Source: Celoporthe dispersa (lineage: Eukaryota > Ascomycota > Sordariomycetes > Diaporthales > Cryphonectriaceae). Taken from it: a stretch of 64,000 nt of DNA. How positions within the stretch are numbered: the first letter of the stretch is position 1; each line of letters starts with the position of its first letter. Under the pieces are notes generated by a model. It had not been told where the DNA came from, ran no database searches, and worked only from the letters and a program-made list of their open reading frames with translations. Positions 44,869-56,897 of this stretch are shown piece by piece. The position numbers and the translations under genes were made by a program. The stretch is taken from NCBI GenBank assembly GCA_016584495.1, contig WAID01000003.1:3162001-3226000 (forward strand), given 5' to 3'.

Positions 44869-47228
44869 TTACAGAGCAGCGACCGCAGCTAGGATGGCGA
44901 GGACGGCGGCACCGGTACCAGCCTTGCTAGCACCAGCAGTCACGATCGGGCTGGAGGTAGCCGTGCTCGCGGTGACCGCAGTAGTGCCGCTGGCAGCTCC
45001 AGAGACGACGCTGCCGCCGGTGGGGTAGGGCGCACTGGCTCCAGTGGCACCGACGGCGCCGGCCGAGGAGGTGGCAGTTCCGTACGAGGAGACGGGGATC
45101 ACGCCGACCTCGGTGGTGCTAGAGCCGACAGACGTGGTGAGACCGATCTGAGGGACGGTAGCGCTGATGGCAGTGGTGATGGTGGTGCTGGAGCTGGGGA
45201 TGACGGAGCCGGCGCTGTCGCTGCAGGGGACGACAGTGGTAGCGGTGACGACGATGGTCGTGGCAGACACGCTGGCAGGAATGGTGGCGGTGGTGGTCAG
45301 GTACGAGGTCTGAGTAGCGCCGGTGACAACGGCAGGGTTGCCAGTGGCGTAAGCACCGCAGAGACCCTGGAAGTACTGAATAGCCTCAGCGACAGTCTCG
45401 TCAGAGTCTCCGTAAGCGTACAGGCACTCGTAGACGTTGGTGACGAAGGCGGAGTCGGGGCAGTAGCAAGAGGTGTCCTATAGGCATTCAAGAGTTAGTG
45501 AATCTGCTGCCAGGGTTTTCCCCCTCAAGTCTTGAAAGATCACTTACCGAGTTGTCGACGCAGTCGACGATGTAGTTCCAGGTCGCGATACAGGCAGGGA
45601 CGACGCTGGGGTAGGACAGGGTCGCGGTAGAAGAAGTAGCCGACACCACGGTGGTAGCGGAAGAGGCCTGGACGGGGGACGAGCCGGAGGTGGTCTGCTG
45701 CTCGGGAGAGGAAGACCCGGTGGAGGCGGAGGCGGCAGGAGAGGTCTCGGCGGGGGAGGAGCCAGTCTCGGTCACGGCGTGCGAGGTCGTGTAGACAGAG
45801 GTCTGGGTCTCGGTCACAGGGCAGATGGTGGTGCTGATGGCAACAACGACAGTGGTGGTGGCAGTCTCACCAGAGCGGGCAGGGCAGTCAGTGACGGTGC
45901 TCGCGCAGGATGTGATGGTCTGGTAGGAGGTCGAGTAGATGGTGCTGGTGCCGATGTAGCTGGTGACGTAGGTGCTGGAGGTCTCGTAGGTGGTCGACTG
46001 CTCGGTGCTCGAGACGACGACGACAGCAGAGGAGGTGGTAGCAACGACAGCGGACGAGGTGGTAGCGACAACGACAGAAGACGCCGAGCCAGCAGGGGAA
46101 GACTGGGAGACAGGGGAGTTGCCGGAGGTGGTCGTCTCGGCAGAGGACACCGATTCGATCGAGGAGACCACAGAGGAGGCCACAGAGGAGACGACTGAGG
46201 ACACCGACTCGATCGAGGAGACGATAGAGGACACTGACTCGGCAGGCGAGGTAGAGGTCGCGCCGGCAGGAGTCTCGGTGGTGGCGACTGAGGTAGCCAG
46301 GCTCGTGGAGAACGTGGTAGCGGTGCTGCCGACCTTACCAGTGTTCGAGTGACCAGTCTCAGAGGGGGAGGAACCGGTGGAGGTGGTGTGGCCGTGACCG
46401 CCAACAGAGGTGGAAGTGTAGCTGACCTCAGTGGTCTTGGACTTGACGGCGGTGGAGGTGGCCTTGGCGACGGAGGTCGAGGCCGAGCCGCAGGCGAAGG
46501 AGATGGTAGGGACCGAGATGGAGCAAGTCGAGGAGGCGGTGGGGATGTTGCTGCCGGTCTGGCCGGTAGGGTAGACAACGGTCACGTTCTTGGCACCAGC
46601 ACACTGCGAGTTCTTGACGGTGCTGCCCTCGGAAGAGCAAGAGGCGCGCTGCTTGCAGCTGGAGCCATCAGACATGGTGTACTGGAACTCCAGGTCGCAG
46701 GAGAACTCAGTGAAGACGCTGAAGCTGTCGACGGTGAAGGAGGTGATGTCGTCAGACGAGTCGGAGCCGGAAGAGCCCGAGCCAGATCCGTGAGAGCCGG
46801 AGCTGCTGGAGCTGGAGGAGCTGGAGGAGTCCGAGCTGGAGCTCGAGCATCCGAAACCGAAGGACGAGGAGGACTCATGACCGCAAGAGCCACCGATGGA
46901 GTTGGAAGAACGAGGAGCAAAGCGGCTCTGGAAAGCACGCTTTCCGAAGCTACCGTCGCCGCTCATGCACTCGGTGTTCTGGAAGTACAGACCTCCATAG
47001 GAGCTGACGGACGAGCCAGGGGTCAGGCTGCTGAAGCCCGAGAAGCCGGAGGACTGCTGGGAGCTGCACTGGTTGCTGCTGGTACCCGTGCAGGAGTATC
47101 CAGAGACGTCATTGAAGCTCTGGGGGGTGGTTGGGTCAGTACCAGGTGAGACCAGATGTGGGGAGGGGAAGAGGACATACGGTGGCCGATGCGGTGGCCG
47201 CAAGGGCGAGGATGGAGAAGGACTTCAT
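44869..47228 (-). CDS. GPI-anchored Ser/Thr-rich cell-surface protein with a CFEM-like domain
   Basis: Exons 47228-47181, 47119-45548 and 45477-44869 (introns 61 and 70 nt) give 742 aa. Exon 1 is the signal peptide (MKSFSILALAATASAT). The N-terminal third is Cys-containing and Ser/Gly-rich with a long SSSSS/GSGS tract. A Ser/Thr/Val stalk with repeated SVSS and ATTSSAVV units follows. The second intron splits a CFEM-like module: PACIATWNYIVDC VDNS / DTSCYCPDSAF, VYECLYAYG, and YFQGLCG. It has six Cys rather than the usual eight; the second and the penultimate positions are missing. The C-terminus (GASKAGTG then AVLAILAAVAAL) fits a GPI signal. CFEM proteins act in heme uptake, adhesion or pathogenicity; the role here is unknown. 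Confidence 0.85.
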
Positions 47229-47578
47229 GGTGTTGTTTAGTTTAGTTGTGTAAGCGAGAGTAGTCTGGTTCTGTCTCCGAAAAGCGATTGTAATGGGTGT
47301 TTGTCTTGTCCGTGTAATGTGTGGTTAAAAGCCAACGAGCGAGTGTGGATGTGTGTAAAGTTGTTGAATAGTGTACTCTGTACTGGTAACGAAGGAAGAT
47401 GAGGAGGCAAAGGAAGCGAATGGCCTTGGCTCCTGATAGAAAGGAAATAGGATGTTGAAAGAAAATAAGACGGACAGAAAGAAACAGGCTCTAGAGAGTC
47501 TGGAATGGAGAGGATGTAGGAGAGATGGGGATGATAGGAGGAGAAGGCATCATGAGGGGGGGCGGACGAGCCGCGAGC

Positions 47579-47584
47579 TATATA
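47579..47584 (-). promoter_or_regulatory. TATA element of the CFEM-like gene
   Basis: TATATA on the minus strand about 350 bp upstream of the start codon, next to an inverted CCAAT. The spacing implies a long 5' UTR. Inferred from sequence only. Confidence 0.35.
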
Positions 47585-50500
47585 CCAATGAGCCCCAGAG
47601 CAGGCTGGGAGGAGGGCGAAGCATCGCAGCTGGTGTAGGACATGGGGGACAAAGGCGAGAGAGGCAGGCCAACCAGCCGTTGACCAGCCATTAGGCCGGC
47701 GACGTGGGTCGGGCGGTACCAGGGAGGTTTTCCACGGCTGCATGTGGCACCCCTGGTCATTGTTTCTTTAGGATGTTTCTTTCTCGGGAGCCCTTGTCAT
47801 ATCCACAGGAGGGGGACCTGCCGGGATCCAAGCTTAGACCGTAGCCCTGGTCTGCCGCAGGAGGAGGAGGGGGGAGGAGGAGGAGGAGGAGGGCCACCAT
47901 GTTGGCCACGATCCCGCATCAAGACACACGCTTGGGCCTGTCTGGGTGGCCATCAGTCAGATAAATTCTCACAAAAGTGTAGTATTGTAGTAGGAACACG
48001 TACACACACACACACGATCTGGTTCTAGTCTGATGTATTTTCTCTCTCCTCTGTTCTGGTCCAGGAGCAGGGGGAGACGGCAGCCGCAAAGGTGACTGTT
48101 GCGGGATGGAGCGGTTACGAGAATAGCAGCAGCAGCATCTCAACAAACTTGGCAGTCCCTGTGCTACCCTCCCCCGGGACCCCTCTGGCGAGAAGAACAG
48201 CGTGGATGGAATAGCGCCATGGAGGATGGTGGAAATGAGCCTCTGGGCCTTTCAGGACCGTGCCTGGGTCTGGATCAGACGGAAGCCGTGCAGAAGTGGG
48301 TGGTGATCAAGAGGGCAAGAAGTGGTGGAGAGAGAGAGAGAGGGTGGTGTGGAGTCCCAATGCGCGCGGCTCTGGGTGAAGCTCTCCCCCAAGGGGAAAG
48401 GCCTGGAGCCTGGTAGTCAGGGGCGGCGGCTCGTGTCCATCCATTCTTGGGATGGGGGATCTGGCCGGGCACCCCCTGCAGAGAACAGGGGAGCAGGCAC
48501 GAAAAGATTGGGCAGTGCTTGGGCCCATACCGCACTACAGTCGCACCCTGCGTACCAGAGTACGGAGTGCCTGTGTTCAGGTGCCGCTGAGAGGAAAATA
48601 CTCTGGCCTCTGTCCGCCCATCTCACATGAGAAGGCTGGATCCTAGGGTTCTGACTGAAGATTTTAGGGTTCTACGCCCATTTTCTAATTTTCCACCTTC
48701 TATTCTTTTCCTCTCTGACCACTGGCCTGCCTGCTCGGCCTGGCCTGGCCTGGCCCGGGCCTGACCCCCATCCCCTCTGGCCCCCTTCCAGCAGCTGTTC
48801 TGCTTACCTCTTCCCGTACCGAAGGAACCGCCAAGGACACACAAGACTACCATAAATAAATCACACACTAATTTTTTTCTTCTTCTTCCTTTCTCTCTTG
48901 CTCTTTTCTCTCATGAAGTGCTATAGTTATCTGCTGTGGAGAGTGTGGTTGTAGGGACGATGGTCTGTGGCATACTACCATATACCTGTGTGCTGCAGTA
49001 CATCCCATGGTAGCTTGTAAGAGCGAGTGACCACCCCACACAGATACTGAGCCCGCCTGGCTGATCATCCCAAAACCTTATCCCCAACCTTGAAAGGCGA
49101 GTCATCAGATGATGGGGCCTCCTCGAACCGAACCAGCGCGTCAACTCTTTCTTTTCCTTCCTCATTACAGGCCCACCGTTCGCCTCCGAGGCTTCCCTGG
49201 TTCGTGCAATGCACCGCTGGGGGCAAAGGTTGACCAACGGGAAGGCGCCGTGCTGTCAGAACGGGGTCGCGCTACCGCTAAGCTCAGGGGCCGAGAGGGC
49301 GACGACTTGAAACACAACCTGACCTGCTCAGCCACCAGGGGGAAGCTGGGGGGGGGGGGGACGTGCAAGGACTGAGTGTCTATACGCTAATGCAGGTACG
49401 GAACATGCCCGCCAATCAGTACCACTTCTGGCTTTTCCCAAGGCTCTGTAGCACGCAATGGCCCGTCGGCGAGGAGGGGAGAGATCTTCTCCTGTCCAGC
49501 TCGATGATCCGCCCGATGATCCACCCTCGACCTCCCACTTTCTAACTTTTCTGACTGCTCGCTACGCTCTCGACCCAGTTCTCTGTTCATCTCTCTCTCT
49601 CTGTGTGTGTCTTTCTCTCTCCATCTCTAATCCGGCCTAGGTGAACGGGTCCTCGTTGTCGGGGTGGAGCACTGATGGTAAAGCAGCCGAGTGCTGAACT
49701 AGAGCCTCCACCCCTTTTTACCTCTCATCCATAGCAGCGACACATATAACCCCAGGCTTGACAACCAGGATGGATATCAGGGGGCCTCAAATCGGTCCCG
49801 GCTTGGCCCATTCCAGCCCAGGTCCCGGACGGGAGTACTACATGGCACGAGAAGAAGGACACTGGCCACCGGAGGATTTCTTCTTTGGATGTGCTCGACC
49901 CGAGGCCGATCTTGGCAACCATGCCCAATGCGATCTTGTTCGTCGAAGCGATCTTCTCTTTTTGAACCGTTCCAGGGTCCCACTTCCATTGTCCTGTTTT
50001 TTTATTTTCTTTCTTGTCCTCCTCAACCGTCCGACTCCCGCGCCAGTGCCCACCTCGTCGCTACCGGTCTACCGAAGCTCGTATTCCGGAACTCACCTCC
50101 CCTCAAGAAGAGAAAGAGCGAATGCCACAATGTGGTCCCGAGGTCACGACAGCATCGGCTCACCAGGCCTATACAGGAAGTCCTCTTCTACCTCTCCTGA
50201 ATCCTCGCGCACGTGCGATCAATCCACAGTCCAGAAATCACCAACCAAATAGTTCGGCTCGAGGCGAGATGGCCGCGGAAATCAACAGCCCAGTTCGGGA
50301 CAAACCTGCCCCTCCGTCCTCTATCCATCTCATCTATCCGGCCGCGCCATGGCGGATACTACGCCGTGATCGATCTCGTCACAGGCCTTTTCTTCCCTCC
50401 ACCTGATACCGTAGTACCAGACTTCTTGCTTCTCAACCCCTCGCGATGGACTGACGGCGGCCTCGTCTCTTGAGTCGGGACTATCGCATCTCGTGAAGCC

Positions 50501-50916
50501 TCCCAGCCCAGGGAGGTGCCCTGTTGGCTCTTTGTTTCATGTTTCCGCGGGGCACCACACCACCATAGTACTAACGTTCGTACATCTTCAGCAACCCAGT
50601 CTACAGCTAGGGCCCTGGCTTCCGTGTGGGAGGAGGGATACTGGTTCGACGATGCATGAGGCTTGCAAGAACTTTTGTTGAGTGTGTGTGTAACCGCATG
50701 AGGTGGCAGTGCTCACCTGTACCGTCATGCTGCCGGGTGTCCGCAAGGGAGAAGAGGGTATCGCATCATGAGTGGGGTTACTTGCTCTCATCTCCGGTTG
50801 AGGTTGTTCGCGAGCGCCCCTCCCTCTCCCTCTCCTCTTCTCCTATTCCAGCCCTCTCTGGCTTCTTGAGGTGCCTTCTTTGCAGACTAGCACGAAAACC
50901 AGAGCCGAGGGTCGCC

Positions 50917-50953
<37 letters not shown>

Positions 50954-53458
50954 TCATGCTATCTCGTACCCCCATACGCCAAGGTACAGGGCCTGTCGAC
51001 CGGGTCAGGACTATCGAACGGCCTCGAGATGACAGGTTCGTGATGATAACTTGGAGAGATCAACTCTCGCTGACCGCCTGGCCCCTCGGCCTGGGGTGAT
51101 AAGACCTCATCCCCGAGATGATGATTGCATCTGGCAAGGGACGACAGATCCAGTCTCTTCCCCAGTCTGCCCGACCTTAAGGTCTAGTAGGCCCAATCTA
51201 CGTCCAAGAACTTTTGATGTGGTCTTCTTTTCGTGGCGTTTTGTCATAAAGGCGGCCTCTTGGAGAGTATGTCCCGGCCCACTTTGTCTAGTCCGACGAC
51301 GATCAACTGTCGAAATTGCCTTTCTCGGGTCCCACCCTCCCCCCTTCTCCTCCGACCCGATCGAGTGAACCCTCAATCTCCCCTTGCTTATTCTCCGATG
51401 AAGAGAGTCAGACAGGTCTACCAATTTACTGTGTATACCACCACTCAACAGAGGCTTCGCTGCATACTTGCTTGCCGCCCAGCGTGTTAGGGGTGGAAAA
51501 AACCCCCAGGTTGATCGACACATGCGCTCCGATCTCCCGTCCCGCGCAGCCCACTGCAGCTGGGCGCCAGCAGCTGGCTCGCTGGTTGGCCATGTTATTT
51601 TCCTTTTTTCCTCTCTTTTTTTAAACTTACAGACATGGGAGGTCAGTGGCCGGCAGCCTCGCGCTCCAGCCTATGAAGATCTCCTAAACGCCCTGGCATG
51701 AAACTCCCTCTTTTGCGCAATCGCAAATCAGGCTTTGTCGTTTATGCTTTCTCTCCCCCCCTCCTTCCAATCACGTCTTTTGGGCGAGCAGACCTGAATT
51801 GCTCTTCCCGGCCCCCGCGGTAGGATCTGCCACAGCACTCAAATGTCACCCTGCCTGGTGAGCATGACCGACATCCGAGGTGTTGCTGGCTGTGCGGCAG
51901 TGCACAGGGATGAACGGCCGAGCACCCTGCGTTGCACGTACCGCGGTACTCCGTACATGCTTCTTCTGTACAATGTAACTATGGTGTTTAGTAGTTTGTG
52001 CGCCGTAGACGCTGTGTCACGTCGCATCGCTATAGCATGACATTCGGACTCGACTACATACACATCCAGGATCGTGCCTCTTCCCTCCCCCTCCCCCCTC
52101 CAGCCGTGAGCATGAGTGTCGAGAGAGGACATTAACTAGGGGAAAGGCTATGCGCAGATCGCCCAGGGGCCATTTCTCATGTGCTGCCCTTTGTGCGATG
52201 ACGCCGCCATGCTCTCAACACTCCGAACTGCATGAATCCATTCTCTGATCCCGGCTCCGTTGTGTGACGGGGGCGAGGCCTGGGAGGCCGCTCGTCGTCC
52301 CACAAGGCTGAGATCTCGGCCTCGTTCTGCACGGGTGACGAGTATACTGCACTCCTCGCGCGCATCTTCATTTCCAGAGGCCAGGTCAGGGCTGCTTTTT
52401 TTGTCTTCTCAGCAGCAGCAAGAACTAGCCTAAAGGATGATCTATCGAGTTCGGACACCACGTTCATACACACACACACACACACACACCATTTGTCTGG
52501 GAACGGGCTGTTCGCCATTTCCCGACCTGCCAGGACTTTACGTTTAATGAGAAATTACCACATGCAGAATCCTGTCGTCCCAAATCAGGAGAAGGAATCC
52601 TACTACGTCAATCAAGCTTCATCGAACGATTTGTCACCGACGTCCGGCTCCTCTCGGCTCAGGAACCGTGCTCCCGTTCCCTACCTCTCGCACGCAACTG
52701 TGAGCGTTGTACCCTTGCCAAACAAACAGCCTCAAACAACCATCTTTTCCTTCTTTTCCCTCCTGGTCCTCGTATATGCAAGGTCCATACATACATGAGC
52801 AGGGTTGGATAAAAAGCCAGAAGACAGAGTACCACCCACCGGTTCCTTTTTATTTTTTCTTTTCTCTCTCTCTCTCTTCCTCGGTTCCCGCAGTAGTAGT
52901 GGGAATGGGCGCTGTTTCGAAAGAGGCGACGCTATTCCCAGAGCAGGACCCCTGGCCACTCCTGACTTGGTTGACTGTAATTTTAAGCTGCATGAAAGGA
53001 CCTCAACCTGGAGGTGGCTGTGTTCAACAAGGAAACGTGCAGCGATTAAGGGAGGGATTTAGGTGTTGCAGCGCATGGTAGCACAGATTGGGGCAATGAT
53101 CTCCACAGAGAGATGTCGAGACCTCTTCCTCCTCATACCATGCTAGGACAGCTCAAATACGAGAAACAAAGTCAAGGTGGTATGGGACCAAGAAAGGGCC
53201 TTTCGTTCCTCCTTCAGGCCCGCTCTAGAATGGAAAATGCCTCTCAGCAGCGGGTGCTCGCTGCTGACTGCCTTCACGGAGCCGAGCTTCCTCCTCTCCC
53301 CTCCGGAAAAGCGTGCGTGAAGAAGATGCGGGCCGACTGACGGGCGACCGCGTTTCCATTTTTTCTTGTTGACAGCTGAAGAACCCCAGCTCTGTAAGAT
53401 CTTATGGGAGTGTGTGTGTGAGTGAGAGAGAGAGAGATTCAATATCCCTAGAATAGTC
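47585..53458. other. Gene desert, about 5.9 kb
   Basis: No ORF here shows codon bias, conserved motifs or convincing splice structure. Notable simple sequence: GGA-rich tract (47858-47892), G10 run (49351-49360), (GT)n patch near 49600, A26 run (50922-50947), (CA)n run (52469-52489). It could hold long UTRs, noncoding RNAs or eroded repeats, none of which I can demonstrate. Confidence 0.4.
50922..50947 (+). repeat. A26 homopolymer
   Basis: Twenty-six consecutive A preceded by CCAATTT. No retroelement body or target-site duplication was recognised on either side. Confidence 0.9.
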
Positions 53459-55514
53459 TCAAGTTCCACCGTTGCCTTGTTGCATCCTCCGTAGCCTCTC
53501 TTCCGCCGCACGTGCTCGCCTCTCCCGCTCGAGCCTCATCTTCTGCTCGGGCGTCAGCCCACGCGTCTCCTCCTGCCTCCTCTCCTCTGCGCTCTTGTCT
53601 GCACCGGCTCCCAAGACACTGCCGCCTTTTCTCTTGACGGTATCACTGACCTTGGGCCCTTCGTTCCTCAGCCTCTCCTCCTCAGCCTTCCTCCGCTCGG
53701 CCTCCTTTCGATCCGCGTCTTTCCGCTCACGCTCCTCCCGTCTCTCGACGTCTTCCCTCTTAATCGCTGCCGGCACCTTCGCCGCGTCCCAGTCCCATGC
53801 TGCCTCGCCCAGCTCGTGCCTGGCAATGCGGAACGCGTCTCGGGTCCCGCGTTCTCCTGCAAGCTCGAATGCGGTCTTGCCATCCCTGTTCGGTATCGTA
53901 GGGTCGGCTCCTCCACGTGTCAGGAGGCCTGTGATAAGAGGGGCCGAGTTCTGCGCGGCGGCGAGGTGAAGAGGTGTCGGCGCGTGGTAGTTCGCGTCGG
54001 CAGGCTGAAAACAGAAGGCCGGCGTGAGGTCGTTGGTCTTGAGGTAAGAAAGAAGCGCAGGGAGCTTTGAGCGGCGGATGAGTGCCTGTAGCTGTTGTGT
54101 GTGTAAAGAGCCGTCTCTTCCTCCTCGGTCAGCTTCGGCGGTGCAGGCTTGGCCGGCTTGCTCGCTGCAGCCTGCTGTCTCGTAGTCGCTTCTGCTGCGG
54201 CGCTAGGGTCAACCGGTGAGATCTCCTTGACCTTGAGCCTGGTGAGCTCGATAAAAGAGCGCATCAGCTCGTTTTGTGTAGCTCTCCTGGTGCTGAATGG
54301 GAATCCACGTATCCGGGGATCGTTCGCCCGTAGCACCTGTCCCTCGTATGGTCCAAACAACGTCCGGCGGTTTGTCATGCCTGTGGCTCGGATGAACAGT
54401 AGATCTGAGGTGTCCAGGAGCCCTCTCCAGTCGCTCAAGAGCTGTCGAACATCATCCACCAGTGCCTGCTCGTTATATCGACGTAGACTCGAGCCAGCAG
54501 AGTGTGCGGCGCCCTTGGCATTGTCGTTGGCTGATTGAGAGCCACCCTGTTTCCGCCGTGTCGTATACCTGTGGAAGGTCTTGTGCGCCAGGACCGTGGC
54601 CTCGCGGTTCATGGGTCCAGGTCCATTCTTGGTCTGCCGAGGTGCGAGAGACACCACCATCGCGGCAAAGTGACCACCTCCGATCATGCAGAGGAAAATA
54701 TGTGGTCCCGTGTAGGCGATGGGAGGCAGAGACCCGTCTTTGCCACCTTCGGAAGGGCAAGTGGAGGAAGCTGTCTCTTCCTGAGTGTCTCCAGGATCTG
54801 GTCCTCCTTCGCCAGCTCCTCGTTCGTGAAGAGCACCCTGTAGATACCAAAATAGTTGTTCTCGGGCAATGATGGCGAGCCGAACCACATCATCGGCGGC
54901 TTTCCCGCCCCTCTCCTCTTGCCGCGGCCCCATTCTTCCTCGCCATCTTGGTCCTTGGCCGTGTCTGCCAGCGTCGCCTGCTTCTTCAAAAGTGCTGTCA
55001 GTGTTGACTCGCTCTTGTCCCCGTCCTCGTCGTCCTCTGAGTCATCATCGTCCGACCCGGACAAGCTCTCGTCCAGGTCGCCGACCAGCTTCTCGAACTC
55101 GGCCTCTGTGACCGGTTTGTGCCCGCGCAGCTTCTGCTTCAGGTTATAATGATGTAGGTCTGACTTCTGGTGACCCCTCTGGTCCAGGACTGTGGCAAAG
55201 GTCAAGCCGCATAATGAGCAAGCTTGTGCGCCTGCTGCGGCCGGGATGCCGGGGCTCAGCGTCGGCGATCGTTCATTCGGACTGTGGGACGGCGGTGTCT
55301 CGAGGTCTCGCTGCTCCTGGTTCTCTGTGTCGGCTTTGAAGGTGAGGGTACTTAGTACTTCCTCCGGAAGGTCGTAGACTGCATGCATGAAATGTCGTCA
55401 GTGATCTATCTGCCCTGCCTGCCTGCGATCGATGCTGGCGGCCCCATGTGGCGACGTACTGTAAAGCGGGCGTCGGAGGATGTCCTCCTGTGCCTTCTTA
55501 GCGATAGCATCCAT
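53459..55514 (-). CDS. VMS1: Vms1/ANKZF1 peptidyl-tRNA hydrolase of ribosome quality control; two apparent frameshifts
   Basis: Exon 1 (55514-55460, MDAIAKKAQEDILRRPLY) joins through an 81-nt intron to exon 2 from 55378. Order: C2H2 finger (C72, C75, H88, H94), an acidic linker, then the Vms1 release-factor-like domain with MMWFGSP, GPHIFLCMIGGGHFAAMVV, HRYTTRRKQGGSQSA (catalytic Gln of GSQ) and FGPYEGQVLRANDPRIRGFPF. Ankyrin repeats follow (APTPLHLAAAQN, TRGGADPTIPNRDGKTAFELA). A charged coiled coil with a VIM-like Cdc48-binding end (RARAAEERLRRM) completes it. Vms1 frees nascent chains from stalled 60S-tRNA complexes and links to Cdc48. One base is missing at GGG 54733-54735 (KTGSLPPIAYTG). 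The frame also slips in the TG/CA run at 54095-54104 (ALYTQQLQALI). Confidence 0.93.
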
Positions 55515-56307
55515 ATCACCAAGTGTTGCGCCGGGGCGTTAAGAGGCCGTCTTCGCCTTTGAGTCGAGTTGGTTGTTACTGTGTGTGCATGGTGTTGGCA
55601 GTAAAATGGACTTTGGCAGCCTAAGAATGATGGAGGGGCTTATCGATAGAGAGCGACCCCCCTCTCCCCGGCTTCTTGCACCCTCTTTGTGGGGTTATGA
55701 CGGAACCTTTTTTTCTTTTTTTTTTTTTTTTTGGCTGGACAACTACTTGCATACACAAGTGCTCAGTAATTCAGTTATAAGGAAAAGAAAAAAAGAAAAT
55801 CATGATTCTTTTTTCCTATGAACACCTCTCAACCGTAATTACAGAAGTCTGAATACTTACACATTTATTATCCCTCCCCCCCCTTTAGACCCTCCAAGGC
55901 TCACTGCGCCCGCCGTTGGTGTGAATCTTTTTAGTACTGCGTGTCAATGCTTAGGACTTCGCCGACTAGCCAAGGCTCTGCACCTAGACAAAATTAAATG
56001 TAGCGTGGTCATAAGAGATAAGGCAAAGCATAAGTAGTCTCACAAATAGCCTGCCTCTGATCCTTGGTTCTATTCGTAATAGTATCTCTGGGGGTGAGAA
56101 AAATAATGAAAATTATCCGTCTCGTGGATGACCATACGCTGCCGTCAGAGGCCATGTCAACAAGCCATAATGGCACCACGCTCTTGACCTCTAGCGCCAG
56201 AATAGAAGACCACTACAAGCAAAAGAGAAGAAACCGCGAGGGTGAGTTTGGCAGAGACCGAAGTGGCCTCGTCCCCGACGACCATGACTCTCCGACTGGA
56301 CCAGCCC
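55515..56307. other. Intergenic region with a T-rich run
   Basis: 5' flank of VMS1 and 3' flank of the next gene. Interrupted T run at 55707-55732. No gene seen. Confidence 0.5.
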
Positions 56308-56897
56308 CTAGATGCCCTCACTGGACTCCTCGTCGACCTCGTTCTGATCCTCCTCCTCGAAATCTCCCTCCGAACCCGCCTCGCTCTTGGCGCGCTTGGC
56401 GTAGAGTCCAGGGTGCTTCTTGACAGCCTTGCCTCGGGAGGCCGGGCGGTCACGCCTGGCTGGGGCGGCCTCGGAAGCAGAAGACTGGTCCTGCTCATCA
56501 GTGTCGGTGGAGAGAGCAGCGATGTCCATCTTCTTCCTGGCTCTGAGCCTTTTCCCCAAAAAGGCTCAGCTGTCAGCGGATGTTGGTGCGAGGAGGAGAA
56601 AACGGGAAACGGTATAGGATAGGGATTTGTAGACGTACCAGACGCGTACGGCCGTGAAGCCCTTGGAATGTCCAGTCAAGGCGGCCAGCTTGTTGCCATC
56701 CAGCTATCACGAAAGGTAGTGATAGTTAGCTATCCCTATGTCTAAACTAGCAGGTAGAGCTCATTTGGACAACGTACCTCGTAGTCGGGATCGTCTGTCA
56801 GGATCTTGCAGACAAACAAGGCGCACTTCAACTCAGCCTCGGTGAGATTGAAGGGGCGCGGGGCGCTATTTCTGATCTTAGAAGCCTTGGGAGGCAT
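56308..56897 (-). CDS. Small nuclear-type protein of unknown function
   Basis: Exons 56897-56778, 56703-56639 and 56548-56308 (introns 74 and 90 nt) give 141 aa. I do not recognise the family. The N-terminal half is compact and protein-like (FNLTEAELKCALFVCKIL, then YELDGNKLAALTGHSKG and VRVWLRARKKM), suggesting a small helical domain with Myb/SANT-like spacing. The C-terminal half is disordered, with basic Arg/Lys patches (RRDRPASRGKAVKKH) and an acidic tail (EGDFEEEDQNEVDEESSEGI). This pattern is typical of chromatin-associated fungal proteins. The third exon acceptor (GAAAAG at 56549) was chosen because it is the only one that keeps the long downstream frame. Confidence 0.7.

Noticed and set aside
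45779..47149. Gly/Arg-rich open frames on the + strand
   Set aside because: Antisense reading of the Ser/Thr-rich CFEM-like gene.
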